The translations under genes and the position numbers were made by a program. Under the pieces are notes generated by a model. The model saw nothing but the letters and a program-made list of their open reading frames with translations, was not told the origin of the DNA and made no database searches. From Nemertoderma westbladi (lineage: Eukaryota > Xenacoelomorpha > Nemertodermatida > Nemertodermatidae), in the NCBI GenBank assembly GCA_032718475.1, contig JAUCBJ010002200.1, forward strand, positions 1 through 64,000: a DNA stretch of 64,000 nt. Direction: 5' to 3'. Below are positions 26,901 through 35,593 of the stretch, in pieces (the first letter of the stretch is position 1; each line of letters starts with the position of its first letter).

Positions 26901-27388
26901 TCGATCACTTCCTTAGAGAATGCCTCTCGGTTGTCCTCTGCAGTAGTACGCACTACCGAACAGGCGTTGGAAGGGCTTGAGATTATCCCAAAGGCCTGGA
27001 TGGTCATCCAGTACTCCACCGGTTTCTGGTTGAGGTCTCCTTCGGGCCACCACAGAAATCGTAGACTATCTCGATCCCTATCTAACACCTTGACTTGTAA
27101 GAACATGCCTTCTATATCGGAGGCGAAAGCAATCGAATATTGTCTCAATCTTAAAAGAATCCCCAACAAAGATTGAAGCAAGTTGGGTCCGGGTAACAAT
27201 TCAGAGTTAAGGGATTGACCCATGTAAAGAGCGGAGCCATCAAACACTACTCTCACTTCGTGTGGCTTACCGGGTTTAGGAACGTAATGGTGAGTTAAGT
27301 AATACGTTCTTTCAGTCACAGATGTTTCTTCCGGTACTCTCTCCGCGTATCCCTTACTAATAAATTTTTCCAGCTGTGTTTGATACAT
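23996..27388 (-). CDS. pol: BEL/Pao pol: reverse transcriptase, RNase H, integrase
   Basis: 1130 residues from the first Met (27388). Order: RT with catalytic YMDD at about residue 170 and the conserved VRVVFDGSA and SDIEGMFLQV stretches; RNase H (VFGDASDMGIGI near 347, PRAELKAAL, WTDALLVLEYI, ADIASRGATP); integrase zinc motif (HSKLYHAGRERV near 732 with CIPCRKAF); integrase core with D in GVDLFGPIEV (about 796), D in SDKGTNFIG (about 862) and E in GSWERLIRS (about 911); then the C-terminal domain typical of BEL/Pao (about 990-1090). All catalytic residues are present. The frame is open upstream to a single TGA (27421-27419) that separates it from the gag-protease ORF in the same frame. Residues on both sides of that TGA align with the usual continuous Pao polyprotein, so pol is probably expressed as part of it. 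Confidence 0.95.
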   Translation of the reverse strand: MYQTQLEKFISKGYAERVPEETSVTERTYYLTHHYVPKPGKPHEVRVVFDGSALYMGQSLNSELLPGPNLLQSLLGILLRLRQYSIAFASDIEGMFLQVKVLDRDRDSLRFLWWPEGDLNQKPVEYWMTIQAFGIISSPSNACSVVRTTAEDNREAFSKEVIDNIKRDIYMDDNLKSLPSVEEAIEVAKGTVECLKRGGFRLTKFTSNSREFLESIPAEDRGAKDLDLIKDDLPETKTLGLKWDTERDILFFQLKQRDNLVRTKRICLSILSTYFDPLGFISPVILIARSLVQQMWLENHSWDDPLKGELLKKWMKWEDSLPAIEDFIISRSYFGHVLPTYSYQLRVFGDASDMGIGIVAYLRVETPDGIKVALVTSKALINNKLKVPRAELKAALYATAIGRNVTEQIDYTLEKTVYWTDALLVLEYITNEVCQFSVFVTNRVAIILSRTTMDQWRHCPGTINPADIASRGATPKELVNTPEWLGGPDFLYREEEEWPPHLTTAEIRQAKGAEKVKPKTRASKSKLFKPAVDLSVLFTSGDDALDQKPTATTKEVLEIRDKDWKSGIPDISQGLSPLLQRAIRHYSSWNRLCKAVTYLKRCFHHRYSGTKTHSDDAPSTSARVHVVKDLPQYKVSDRFLKEKISYQEHDETNKQMLRLLQCYEDSDKYFLLLRNPQMRLRDRFSSTMIDGLIRVGGRLTNAPLSFDTKFPILIRNLDIQIKIIVDVHSKLYHAGRERVLSEIRTRYYFYKPRRALNQVLRNCIPCRKAFSRPLTQREAELPRERVSFYEPPFTNTGVDLFGPIEVYRARTIVKRWCVIFVCMTCRAIHLDMVNDLSTNSFVLSLRRQIARFGTSNTMRSDKGTNFIGANNEIQAYVKDWNKRQVDDQLRITASSWTFNAADAPWWGGSWERLIRSVKTAFHFIVPCRAYLTDELLRTLMEEIAAYLNERPLMPVSSSPDSLEALTPAHFLLKKPVAMLPRSEITDGDEYCRRTWQLMQLLSRRFADHFEKHYLPTLQLRTKWFAQQENVSAGDMVLIVDPDLPRKRWQTGRIIETHISSDGLVRSVELVVMRRNFKKPGIVFETQHLNRPVGRLCLLERDRELSGNYGRQETLPTTTSLIQPTSRDSPT

Positions 27389-27418
27389 TGCTTTAGCTGA
27401 AGAATTAGCCGTAAGGCG

Positions 27419-30400
27419 TCAATGGAGTTGCGCGATTCTTTTTTCCACCAAAGGTCTGTTATTGATGAACTTCGGTTCTTTCTTGCGGAAAGGTAGACCG
27501 ACTTCATACCTACCTTGATCTTTGAGGAAACGTGTAGTTGTCTCTTGGATCTGCTTGGCCCTTTCCTCTTCCACCGACAAGGCTTTATCGTAGGAATTGG
27601 GCTCTACCGCCTCTTGCGTAAAGAATCGTACGGCATGTTCATCCCGAATCTTGGCATTATGACGCTCAATGACGTCATTTAACTCGTCGTTATAAGCTTC
27701 TCGTTCAGATGGATAGAGAAGTTGACATAAGTTCACTTGGTTTTGCCAAGCCTCGTTTTCCTTAAGGAGATCGATGGTATTCTCCTCATCAAAAAGCTGG
27801 TGAACGTCGTCATTATCTGAGGAGTATGGAATTCCCTCAGTTGAGTTGTCTCCCTCACTGGTATCATCTTCCCATTCACTCACCTGGCATACGCTCTCTG
27901 GCGGTAGTCTTTCTCTGAGTGTTCTACGGGAAGGGCCAGTAAAGTACCAACCTACTCTAGTTCTTACCGCATAGGTCTGTAGTGGCTGCGGTTGAGCAGG
28001 CCGTTTCTCTAATGTCTCCAGCGCCTCATGCGCGTTTTGGCCGATGAGTATTTGCACTCCAGGATAATCAGTCTGGAATCGAGGTATGTTAAGATGTTGG
28101 ATGCTCTCATCCTCGTCCCAATTATATAGGTCTGCTTGAGTAGTAGCGAAGTTCTTTATAGCCACCATTTTCACTGACCTTATGCTATGTTCTCCTAGTT
28201 CGTCTTGTGGGGTGGACAACGCGCCTACATAATAATCAGCTGTTATTGTAGATTTCCAAACTTGCATAATGCCTGACATGTTGAGCTTAGTTTGGAACTT
28301 GGGTTGTCCAGCAAATATATCTTCGGCTAGCTCTTTGTCGATGAATGTTCCTGTACTACCGGAGTCAAGGAGGGCGTTCACTACATAACTCCTCTCAGGT
28401 CCGTGAACCCTTACTTGCACCACAGGAAACTCTCGGATCCCTACATTGGAAGATGGCTCTTTCCAAGATGGTTGTCGCTCAGAAGTAGTTAGAGTAAAGT
28501 CGTTATCTGTATCTTTTTCATATGTGAGTGCTCGATACACTGCGGTATTTATCATGTAACAGGATTCGTTTTCGTCGGAGAACTCGTCTGTATAGAATCC
28601 TTCCATCTCAGATTGATCAGTGTCGTTCACATCACTGAATTGGACATGTAGCTCGGAATCACTCACCTGATTCGGACTATTTCGATCGAATTCAGCGTGC
28701 AACAAGATATGATGTTTCGCACCACACTTTGCACACCTTATGTCAGAGAAACAGGTTCGCCGTTGGTGTCCTTGTCTGAGGCAATTATAACATAACCGCT
28801 TATCCCACATGACTTCGCGTCTCTCCGTTAATGATTTCTTTAGAAATTCATCACACCTATTCAAATGGTGGATCCCGTCACACAGCGCACATTTTGGTTT
28901 GATGTTACTTACCTTATTCTGAGTCACATTGTGTACACTTGCCTTTTCTTCGGGCTTTCTCACCTGAATTCTCTTGGGAGACGTGGGAGGAGTTTTTCTT
29001 ACCTGTTCTCTCCTTTCATTTGCTCGAGACTTGAATTTACTTACCTGATCTTTAGGCATTTTATTGACATAATAAGATCTATCAGTGTCTTTCCCGCTAT
29101 CTTCTCCTTGGGAAGTCTGGCTTTCGCCGTCGTCTGTATAACACACTGGTGTTACCTTTCTCCTAGAGACGGGTTTTTCACTTACCTTGTTTTCCGGTGT
29201 CTTCTCTCGGGACTGCTTGAGGAGTTGCAATTTCACTTCTCCATCCAAGAATGACATGAGATCAGCCATGGTAGGGTCTCGTCGTTGTTGTTCCATCATA
29301 TATAGTACTTTCTTATCCCAGCGTGTGCCTACCCCACCTTTCGGTAAAGTAGAAGCCACAGCTCCAATGACCATAGAACTTTGGTATTCATGAGACTTAC
29401 CTAACCAATCTAATTGTCTACAGATCTCTTGAATCTCATCGGAAAACTCTATTATCCCACTGCTGATGAACTTTCTGGGCGCTACTAATTTTGCATATAA
29501 ATACTTAGCGATATTATTCTTATTACCATACCTGATGTTTAGTGTGTCCCAAACTTGTCTTAATCCGTCTGGATGTCCAATAAACTTTAACGCCATTAAC
29601 TTGGGAGATCCTTCCAAGCACTCGATGAGGTATCTAAGTTTTTCTCCATTAGATAGTACAGAGTTCTGTATGTTATCTTTGTAATATTCATTAAAAGGTA
29701 ACCATTTCATCTCATCTCCATTGAACTTGACGATCTCTCCCACCTTTACCGCTTGCCGGGCTTCGGTTCTAGCCATTTGACGCGTAAAACTTTCTTGGGC
29801 CATCGTGTTATTTAATATCGAGTTATCGGTATATAAATTTCTCGGATTATGATCAGTTCTATAGGGATTGTCATTATCAACAGGTCTATAATTACCCTTA
29901 ATAGGGTTCACTATAGGAGTTTCTACTTCGCTAGCAGTATATATGCGTGTAGGCTCCACACCTTGCGCATGAGATACTTCAGACCTAACAGGTTGACACA
30001 TTGTTACAGAGGGTGGCGGTATACCCTTTTGAGTATTTACTAATTTATCGCGTTCTAGCGCGATACTTTGCTGCACTTCTTGCAACTCTAGCCTACTTTC
30101 CCTTACTGTGCCCTTGAATTGCTGGACAGTCTCCTGCATCTGCCCGAGCAGGATATCCATCCCCCGCCGTCTCTCGTCCACCCATTCGACCGCCGAAGCG
30201 GGAGTCGCCAACGTTGTAGCGGGCGGACGAGGGACAACGGGCGACAAATTATGAATATTTCGCTCGGGGTCCAGGACCTGAACTGTCCCCTGGGCAGTTC
30301 TACTGGGCACAGGTAGCTTAGTGCTATGCAGAGGGAATTTAGAGGTAGTTTCAGGGAGCACAGGTGTGTCTATCACCGAAGGGGTGATTTCAAGAACAGG

Positions 30401-32146
30401 CCTAATTATTTCAGGCTCATCTACTATAGTAGGGAGTCTTTCTATTTTAATTATTTGGTCTGTGGGCTCTGTACTACCTAAGTTGGTGTTATTTAGTTGC
30501 CTTCTAACAGCTGGAGGCAAATCAGGCAATTTCTGACGGTGGAATGTTCTTTTACGTCTGCTTAGACGAGATCTATTTCCTTTGCCTTCAGTATCGGTGG
30601 TATCGCCTTCCTCAGATGATGTATATCCCTGTCTTTTGGGAGTAGATCGATTCATCATCTGCATATTACTAGCTGTTAACTGTTTATTTATGCAGTCTTG
30701 ATTCTCTTGAATGTTTTCCAATTCTAATTGGGTGGTTTCTTCAGTCGCTCTCCGTTCGGCTTCTGCCACTGCCTCTGCGGCCTTTCTCTCAGCCTCGGCC
30801 GCCTTTGCTTCTGCCGCTGCCGCTGCCGCTGCTGCTGCTGCTTTTGCCTCTGCCTCTGCCACTGCCGCTGCCGCTGCCGCTTTTGCCTCTGCCGCTGCCG
30901 CTTTTGCCTCTGCTGCTGCCTCTGCCGCTGCCGCTTTTCTTTCTACTTCTGCAGCTACCACTGCTGCTTTCTTTCTGTCTTCTATACGTTTTTTCTTTAC
31001 TTGTTCTTCTTGGGCTCGTGTGATGCGGAGTTGTTCATCAAATTCAGCCTGGTTCGCAGCCCTCATTTCCACATCGATGGCATCCAACACAAGCTTGGTT
31101 CCTTCACTATTAGGGTTAAGTCCCTCTAACCTTCTCCTCAACTCGTCATCACCTAAAAAACGTTGATAGTCTGACAGATAGATGTCAATGGCATCCCTCT
31201 TATGCGGTTTCTCTGCCGTCGCTTCACTTTCCACTTGGGAAAAAGTAGCGTCTGTTGATTCTCCATGGGTTGATCGCTCCTCCAGCTGAGCTTTCCACTG
31301 AGCTGTTCCTTGAACCTGGAGATTCACCCTTTGAAACCAAGTCTTTACGGCGACTTGCAACGACGTGTCTTGTCTTCGTTTAGAAGCCTCCTCAAAGGCC
31401 GATAATATTAGCCTGATTCGTAGAATTCTTTCTCTCACTTGATAAAGCAGTTGTCCCTGCTCTTGAGGTCCTTGTGGTTGTTGAAACAGTTGTCCTTTTA
31501 CTCGCTCCATAGAGCTGAAGAATCCCTGTGCGTATCCGGCTGCGGACCTCTTCCACACAGCGGGATCGATGGTTTCCTTGGCTACTCCCATCCGGTGTAT
31601 GTCTTCCCAGGCAGCTTCTGATAAATCAAACGGGAGTCCGGGTCCGGGGAAGTTCCATTGCGACTCGACCATGGACTTCAGTTCTTCCCTTGTGTATCCA
31701 GCATAACTATCTCTAGTTGAACGCTGGCTTCTCGCCCAATCGATCTGGTGTTCTTCCACAGCGATCAATAACCTGGTGAGTACGGCTGCAGGAAGGATGA
31801 GAAGGGGATCCGTATAAACCGCATCCGTCATCTTTGCTCCGCGCTCGGGTGTCAGCTCTACAGTATCTTCACTACTGGAGCTGTTGGGCCGTTGAGAAGT
31901 AAGTTCTTGGCTCGCGGGTTGTTGCTGTTCTGCTGCTTCTTGGTCCCGCTTGACCTGAGCTCGAGTGCCTATGATAGACCTACGATGTTGGACCAGCCTA
32001 GGTTCTGTTATTACTACTGGAGGGATGACCTTCCTCACAGTGGGAGGTGAACTGAACTTACGACTAGATGGTTCTACGCCTCTATCTGAGTCACAGATAG
32101 TCACATCTAATATACTGTCTGACAGGTTCTGCTTAGTATCAGACAT
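27419..32146 (-). CDS. gag: BEL/Pao gag and aspartic protease
   Basis: 1575 residues from Met at 32146 to TGA at 27419. An N-terminal region of unknown type (about 1-390) is followed by an Ala/Glu/Lys-rich helix (about 394-462), likely coiled coil, and a Pro/Thr/Ser-rich linker. Next comes the BEL-type gag domain (about 800-975; VKFNGDEMKWLPFNEYYKDN, YRYGNKNNI-like segment, LPKGGVGTRWDKK). Zinc-binding segments follow: CALCDGIHHLNRC (about 1089), the CCHC knuckle CYNCLRQGHQRRTC (about 1119) and CAKCGAKHHILLH. The retroviral-type protease has active site ALLDSGSTGTF (about 1260). Tail VEKRIAQLH ends at the TGA. Many gag-pol elements of this superfamily lack this stop. Confidence 0.93.
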   Translation of the reverse strand: MSDTKQNLSDSILDVTICDSDRGVEPSSRKFSSPPTVRKVIPPVVITEPRLVQHRRSIIGTRAQVKRDQEAAEQQQPASQELTSQRPNSSSSEDTVELTPERGAKMTDAVYTDPLLILPAAVLTRLLIAVEEHQIDWARSQRSTRDSYAGYTREELKSMVESQWNFPGPGLPFDLSEAAWEDIHRMGVAKETIDPAVWKRSAAGYAQGFFSSMERVKGQLFQQPQGPQEQGQLLYQVRERILRIRLILSAFEEASKRRQDTSLQVAVKTWFQRVNLQVQGTAQWKAQLEERSTHGESTDATFSQVESEATAEKPHKRDAIDIYLSDYQRFLGDDELRRRLEGLNPNSEGTKLVLDAIDVEMRAANQAEFDEQLRITRAQEEQVKKKRIEDRKKAAVVAAEVERKAAAAEAAAEAKAAAAEAKAAAAAAVAEAEAKAAAAAAAAAAEAKAAEAERKAAEAVAEAERRATEETTQLELENIQENQDCINKQLTASNMQMMNRSTPKRQGYTSSEEGDTTDTEGKGNRSRLSRRKRTFHRQKLPDLPPAVRRQLNNTNLGSTEPTDQIIKIERLPTIVDEPEIIRPVLEITPSVIDTPVLPETTSKFPLHSTKLPVPSRTAQGTVQVLDPERNIHNLSPVVPRPPATTLATPASAVEWVDERRRGMDILLGQMQETVQQFKGTVRESRLELQEVQQSIALERDKLVNTQKGIPPPSVTMCQPVRSEVSHAQGVEPTRIYTASEVETPIVNPIKGNYRPVDNDNPYRTDHNPRNLYTDNSILNNTMAQESFTRQMARTEARQAVKVGEIVKFNGDEMKWLPFNEYYKDNIQNSVLSNGEKLRYLIECLEGSPKLMALKFIGHPDGLRQVWDTLNIRYGNKNNIAKYLYAKLVAPRKFISSGIIEFSDEIQEICRQLDWLGKSHEYQSSMVIGAVASTLPKGGVGTRWDKKVLYMMEQQRRDPTMADLMSFLDGEVKLQLLKQSREKTPENKVSEKPVSRRKVTPVCYTDDGESQTSQGEDSGKDTDRSYYVNKMPKDQVSKFKSRANERREQVRKTPPTSPKRIQVRKPEEKASVHNVTQNKVSNIKPKCALCDGIHHLNRCDEFLKKSLTERREVMWDKRLCYNCLRQGHQRRTCFSDIRCAKCGAKHHILLHAEFDRNSPNQVSDSELHVQFSDVNDTDQSEMEGFYTDEFSDENESCYMINTAVYRALTYEKDTDNDFTLTTSERQPSWKEPSSNVGIREFPVVQVRVHGPERSYVVNALLDSGSTGTFIDKELAEDIFAGQPKFQTKLNMSGIMQVWKSTITADYYVGALSTPQDELGEHSIRSVKMVAIKNFATTQADLYNWDEDESIQHLNIPRFQTDYPGVQILIGQNAHEALETLEKRPAQPQPLQTYAVRTRVGWYFTGPSRRTLRERLPPESVCQVSEWEDDTSEGDNSTEGIPYSSDNDDVHQLFDEENTIDLLKENEAWQNQVNLCQLLYPSEREAYNDELNDVIERHNAKIRDEHAVRFFTQEAVEPNSYDKALSVEEERAKQIQETTTRFLKDQGRYEVGLPFRKKEPKFINNRPLVEKRIAQLH

Positions 32147-34407
32147 GTTTATGTATACAGTTGAATGTCTACTGCTGTATCACAGTCTGAGCAAGTCTAG
32201 TAACTCAGTATTAACTGCTAGCCTAGTAATTAATTACCGGTACTGCTACTCAGTGTAGCGTGATATATAATATATTAGAATACCAGTATGCTTATAGTAT
32301 ATATAACTATTATTACAGACTAGGTTTATCACCGAATACCGGTATAATTTTAGCACAAATATATATAAATATATAATAGGCCTATCGTGGATACCGGTAT
32401 GCAGTTTACACTTATAGTGTATATATATAAGTATAATTACAGACTAGAATTAATTACAGAATACCGGTATGATTTCAACCTAAAATTTATAGAAATAAAT
32501 ATAATAAGCCTATTGTAAATACCGGTATGTCAATTATTTTAGAATAATTGAATTTCTGAATTTTAAGGGTTACTTGGTTACTTTAACTTACTTTATTACC
32601 GTTATTTAAGCAGTAGTCCAACTGATATTGAGACCTAATGGTTTTATGGTAGGCCTACTATTTATAAATCGTTAGATTTGATTTATAATATATATATACC
32701 CGTTTTAATGGGTTTGTCAATGTTTGAAATAAATGTTATTATTTCTGGGGAGTAATCACTACACAAAGCGGTGCGCTTTCAGTGAAGTGTTACTTATAGG
32801 ACACTAAAACAAATAATACTAATTTACCTAAGTTACTTAATACTACAAATTACGTACAATTCGGGTGAGATTACAATCTCTAAATAAACACAAAAATTTA
32901 CAAAACGCAAAATACGAATTTTTTAGGGTAATTTTACAAGAAGTCTACAAACCAGCCTAACAAAGGGTTAGAATTCTGGTTATTACAACGGACAGGGTAC
33001 TACGGTATTTGAAAATAATACTTAGTAGTAAATACACTGCGTTGTCCAGATAGAAAAATACCACCGCCTGACGACCTATAGCCGTATCGCTATAGGTTCT
33101 ACGTTATGTATCACGGAGTGTTCCTACCTAGAAGTTAATAGAGCTAATCGAACGTGCCTATCAACCACTTTACAACACAAATATAATGCCTACACTAATT
33201 ACTCTCGGAAAGCACTGTACACTAAACCCTAAATTAGGTACGAGTACTTGTACAACAGATAATCAGTAGTTAAATATACTTGAACAGCTAAAAGAACCAC
33301 GGCATCTGCTGGAGTGACCGATGCACAAAATCACCAGTCTTTACCTACGCCAAGCAGCCCGTGTAGTACCGGGGTTAATTTAACTATAGCGGTATGTATA
33401 ACAAACACAATTACTGTAGGAACAAACTTGGGGAATGAATGTTGCGAATAATCGCATAAACTCTGAATAATAAATATTACGCTACGCGTACAAACTACTC
33501 AAACAAAATGCAGACCGAACACTGACAGACTACTATCAAGCCTAAACAAACTACGGTATATGCAGACTCCGAAATAATTAGGTAGTATGCGTTCTAACCC
33601 AGTAGTACGACTTATTCTTTAATTGGGGGTTTACCTTACAGCATTCGCTGCCCCTACTTCCTAACCGTTCTTTATCGGACAAGTGATCTACACACGCTGC
33701 AATCCGTTCAGACCTAATAACAGCCAGACAACTATCCAGCCTACAAATTATCTAAATAAAATTATACGCTACCCGTACAGACTTACACAAACAAAGTACA
33801 GACTAAACGATGGCAGACTACTCTCAAGCCTAAATAAACTACAGGACATGCAGACTCCGAAATGATTAGGGAGTATGCGTTCTAACCCAGTAGTACGACT
33901 TATTCTTTAGTTGGGGGTTTACCTTACAGCATTCGCTGCCCCTACTTCCTAACCGTACTTAATCGGACAGGTGATCTACACACACTGCAATTCGTTCGGA
34001 CTTAACAGCAATCAGACAACAGCTCAGCCTACAAATCGTCTGTACAATCTGATCAGGTTTACACGCCTTCTGTTCAATACTGGCCTACAAATAAATAAAA
34101 CTTGACAGAAATAAGTAAACCATATAAAGGAATAAGGGGTGATCAATCCCTAATCCCTCAACAGCCTACCGGTATGCAACAATCAAATCGAATAATACTA
34201 GTGTACTTATACGGAAGTACCGGTTAGGACAGCTAGGCCTAAGGACCTACAGAAGTACCGGTTCTGGCAGTTGGACCTACGGACCTACGGCAGTACCGGT
34301 TCTGGCAGTTGGGCCTACTGACCTACAGATGTACCGGTTCAGGTTTACCGGTTGACCGGTACTTTCAACTTTATTGCTTACTGCAATAAAGAAGCTATAT
34401 CCTTTAA
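32147..34407 (-). other. BEL/Pao 5' leader
   Basis: 2.26 kb of untranslated leader. It contains a direct duplication at offset 288 (about 33470-33757 and 33758-34045; CCAGTAGTACGACTTATTCT in both). A 42-45-bp tandem repeat lies at about 34215-34370 (GTACCGGTTCTGGCAGTTGG and on). A hairpin (CTTTATTGC, 5-nt loop, GCAATAAAG) at 34369-34391, 16 nt from the LTR, is conserved in the second element of this window. No standard tRNA primer site was recognised in the first 18 nt next to the LTR. Confidence 0.75.
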
Positions 34408-35588
34408 TGTTCGCGCTTTCAGACCTTTGGCAGTTTAACCCGCCAAATTAAGATGTCTTCTAGATATTAAATCGCTTTTTAGCCTATGACAAGTATTTGA
34501 TTCACTACACTAGTCGAAACCAATCTGTGCGCGATCATTCACCCGCTGGATATTCCCGGGAGATTGGGTTCGACGGTTTAATTTTATTGCTATGTAAGCC
34601 TAATGTATTATTCGACTGACAGTATTATATAATCTCTGACAATATTATTCACCTTAGGGAATATTAACAGTTCCTTTAGGACGTGGCGCTTTATTTATAT
34701 AAACAGAGTTATGACTTAAACTACTCACAACGATATGGCTTAATTATAATTCACATATAATATGGCGCATTCTTTAGGAAATGCTTCTTTAACAGACTCA
34801 CTCGTACACAATGCTGCACAATACTGCACACTAATCTGCCAATCTTCACTGATTTTAGTCACATATAAAAGGAACACAGACTGACTCATGTAGGGTCTAT
34901 CAAATAACATTAGATTCACTTCAAACCACTTTAACATAAGTCACAATCGTTATAGGTAACCTTTCTCTCTTACCTTCGGTATATCAAGAATATTGGGTTT
35001 TCGGGGTTATTTCTCGTTATTCCAATATAATAATTCATCAACAAATATAATGAATAACCGACAACAAATAGCAGTATACAGTATTGATTGAGCAGGTAAT
35101 TTTTAGCAGTGAGATATTCAAGTGATTAAAAGCCAGTTAAAGGATATATGTCCTTATAATTAAACCTACTAGTGTTGAGCTAAAAAGCAGAAAGCACAAA
35201 ACACTAAAAAGCCGTTCTTTCGTGGCTTTGAAAAACTCGTGACTACTACTCTATACGAGGATACCAACTACCCTTATTCCACGAAGCTCCCGTTCAACAC
35301 AGAGAAAGAGCAGTGAGATAGGAAAATTTCAGTTCAGTAGCTCTGTGATAGGTCAAAATCAAGGCTAACTCAAATTCTATTGGGAGATACAAAAACAAGG
35401 CTATGACGCAACCTTCCTAGGCTGGTTGGCCGATTAAACAGAGCCCAGATACCTGCGTACAGCAAATCAGCCAATAAGCTGGTAGCTTGCACTATTTTAG
35501 CTATAGATCCCCTTGAGAGTATTCTAGCGACCGGGGGGGAACTGGCCAGCAAAGCAAACGAACCAGTTATACCACAAAAGCTTTTACA
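34408..35588 (-). repeat. 5' LTR of BEL/Pao element
   Basis: 1181 bp; carries a 3-bp insertion relative to the other LTR near 34758 and G for A at 34452. It contains the promoter of the element, which would fire in the same direction as POLR3F. Confidence 0.93.
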
Positions 35589-35593
35589 CTCCT
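35589..35593. repeat. target-site duplication CTCCT, right
   Basis: CTCCT directly after the second LTR, followed by CCAGTAATAC, which completes the interrupted array unit. Confidence 0.9.

Larger units (their letters stand above)
19569..35588 (-). mobile_element. BEL/Pao LTR retrotransposon (16.0 kb, young)
   Basis: Two LTRs (19569-20746 and 34408-35588) begin TG and end CA, and are flanked by the 5-bp target duplication CTCCT (19564-19568 and 35589-35593). Removing the element restores a perfect 37-bp array unit. The internal region encodes, on the minus strand, a gag-protease ORF, an RT-RNaseH-integrase ORF in the same frame after one TGA, and a further ORF downstream. The LTRs differ by one substitution (19613/34452) and one 3-bp indel (about 19920/34758), so the insertion is recent. 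Length is large for the family because of a 2.3-kb leader and a 3.2-kb 3' region. Confidence 0.95.

Noticed and set aside
30711-31166. Plus-strand Leu- or Ala/Ser-rich frames opposite gag
   Set aside because: Complement of the Ala-rich gag helix; no independent support. The same applies at 63085-63342.
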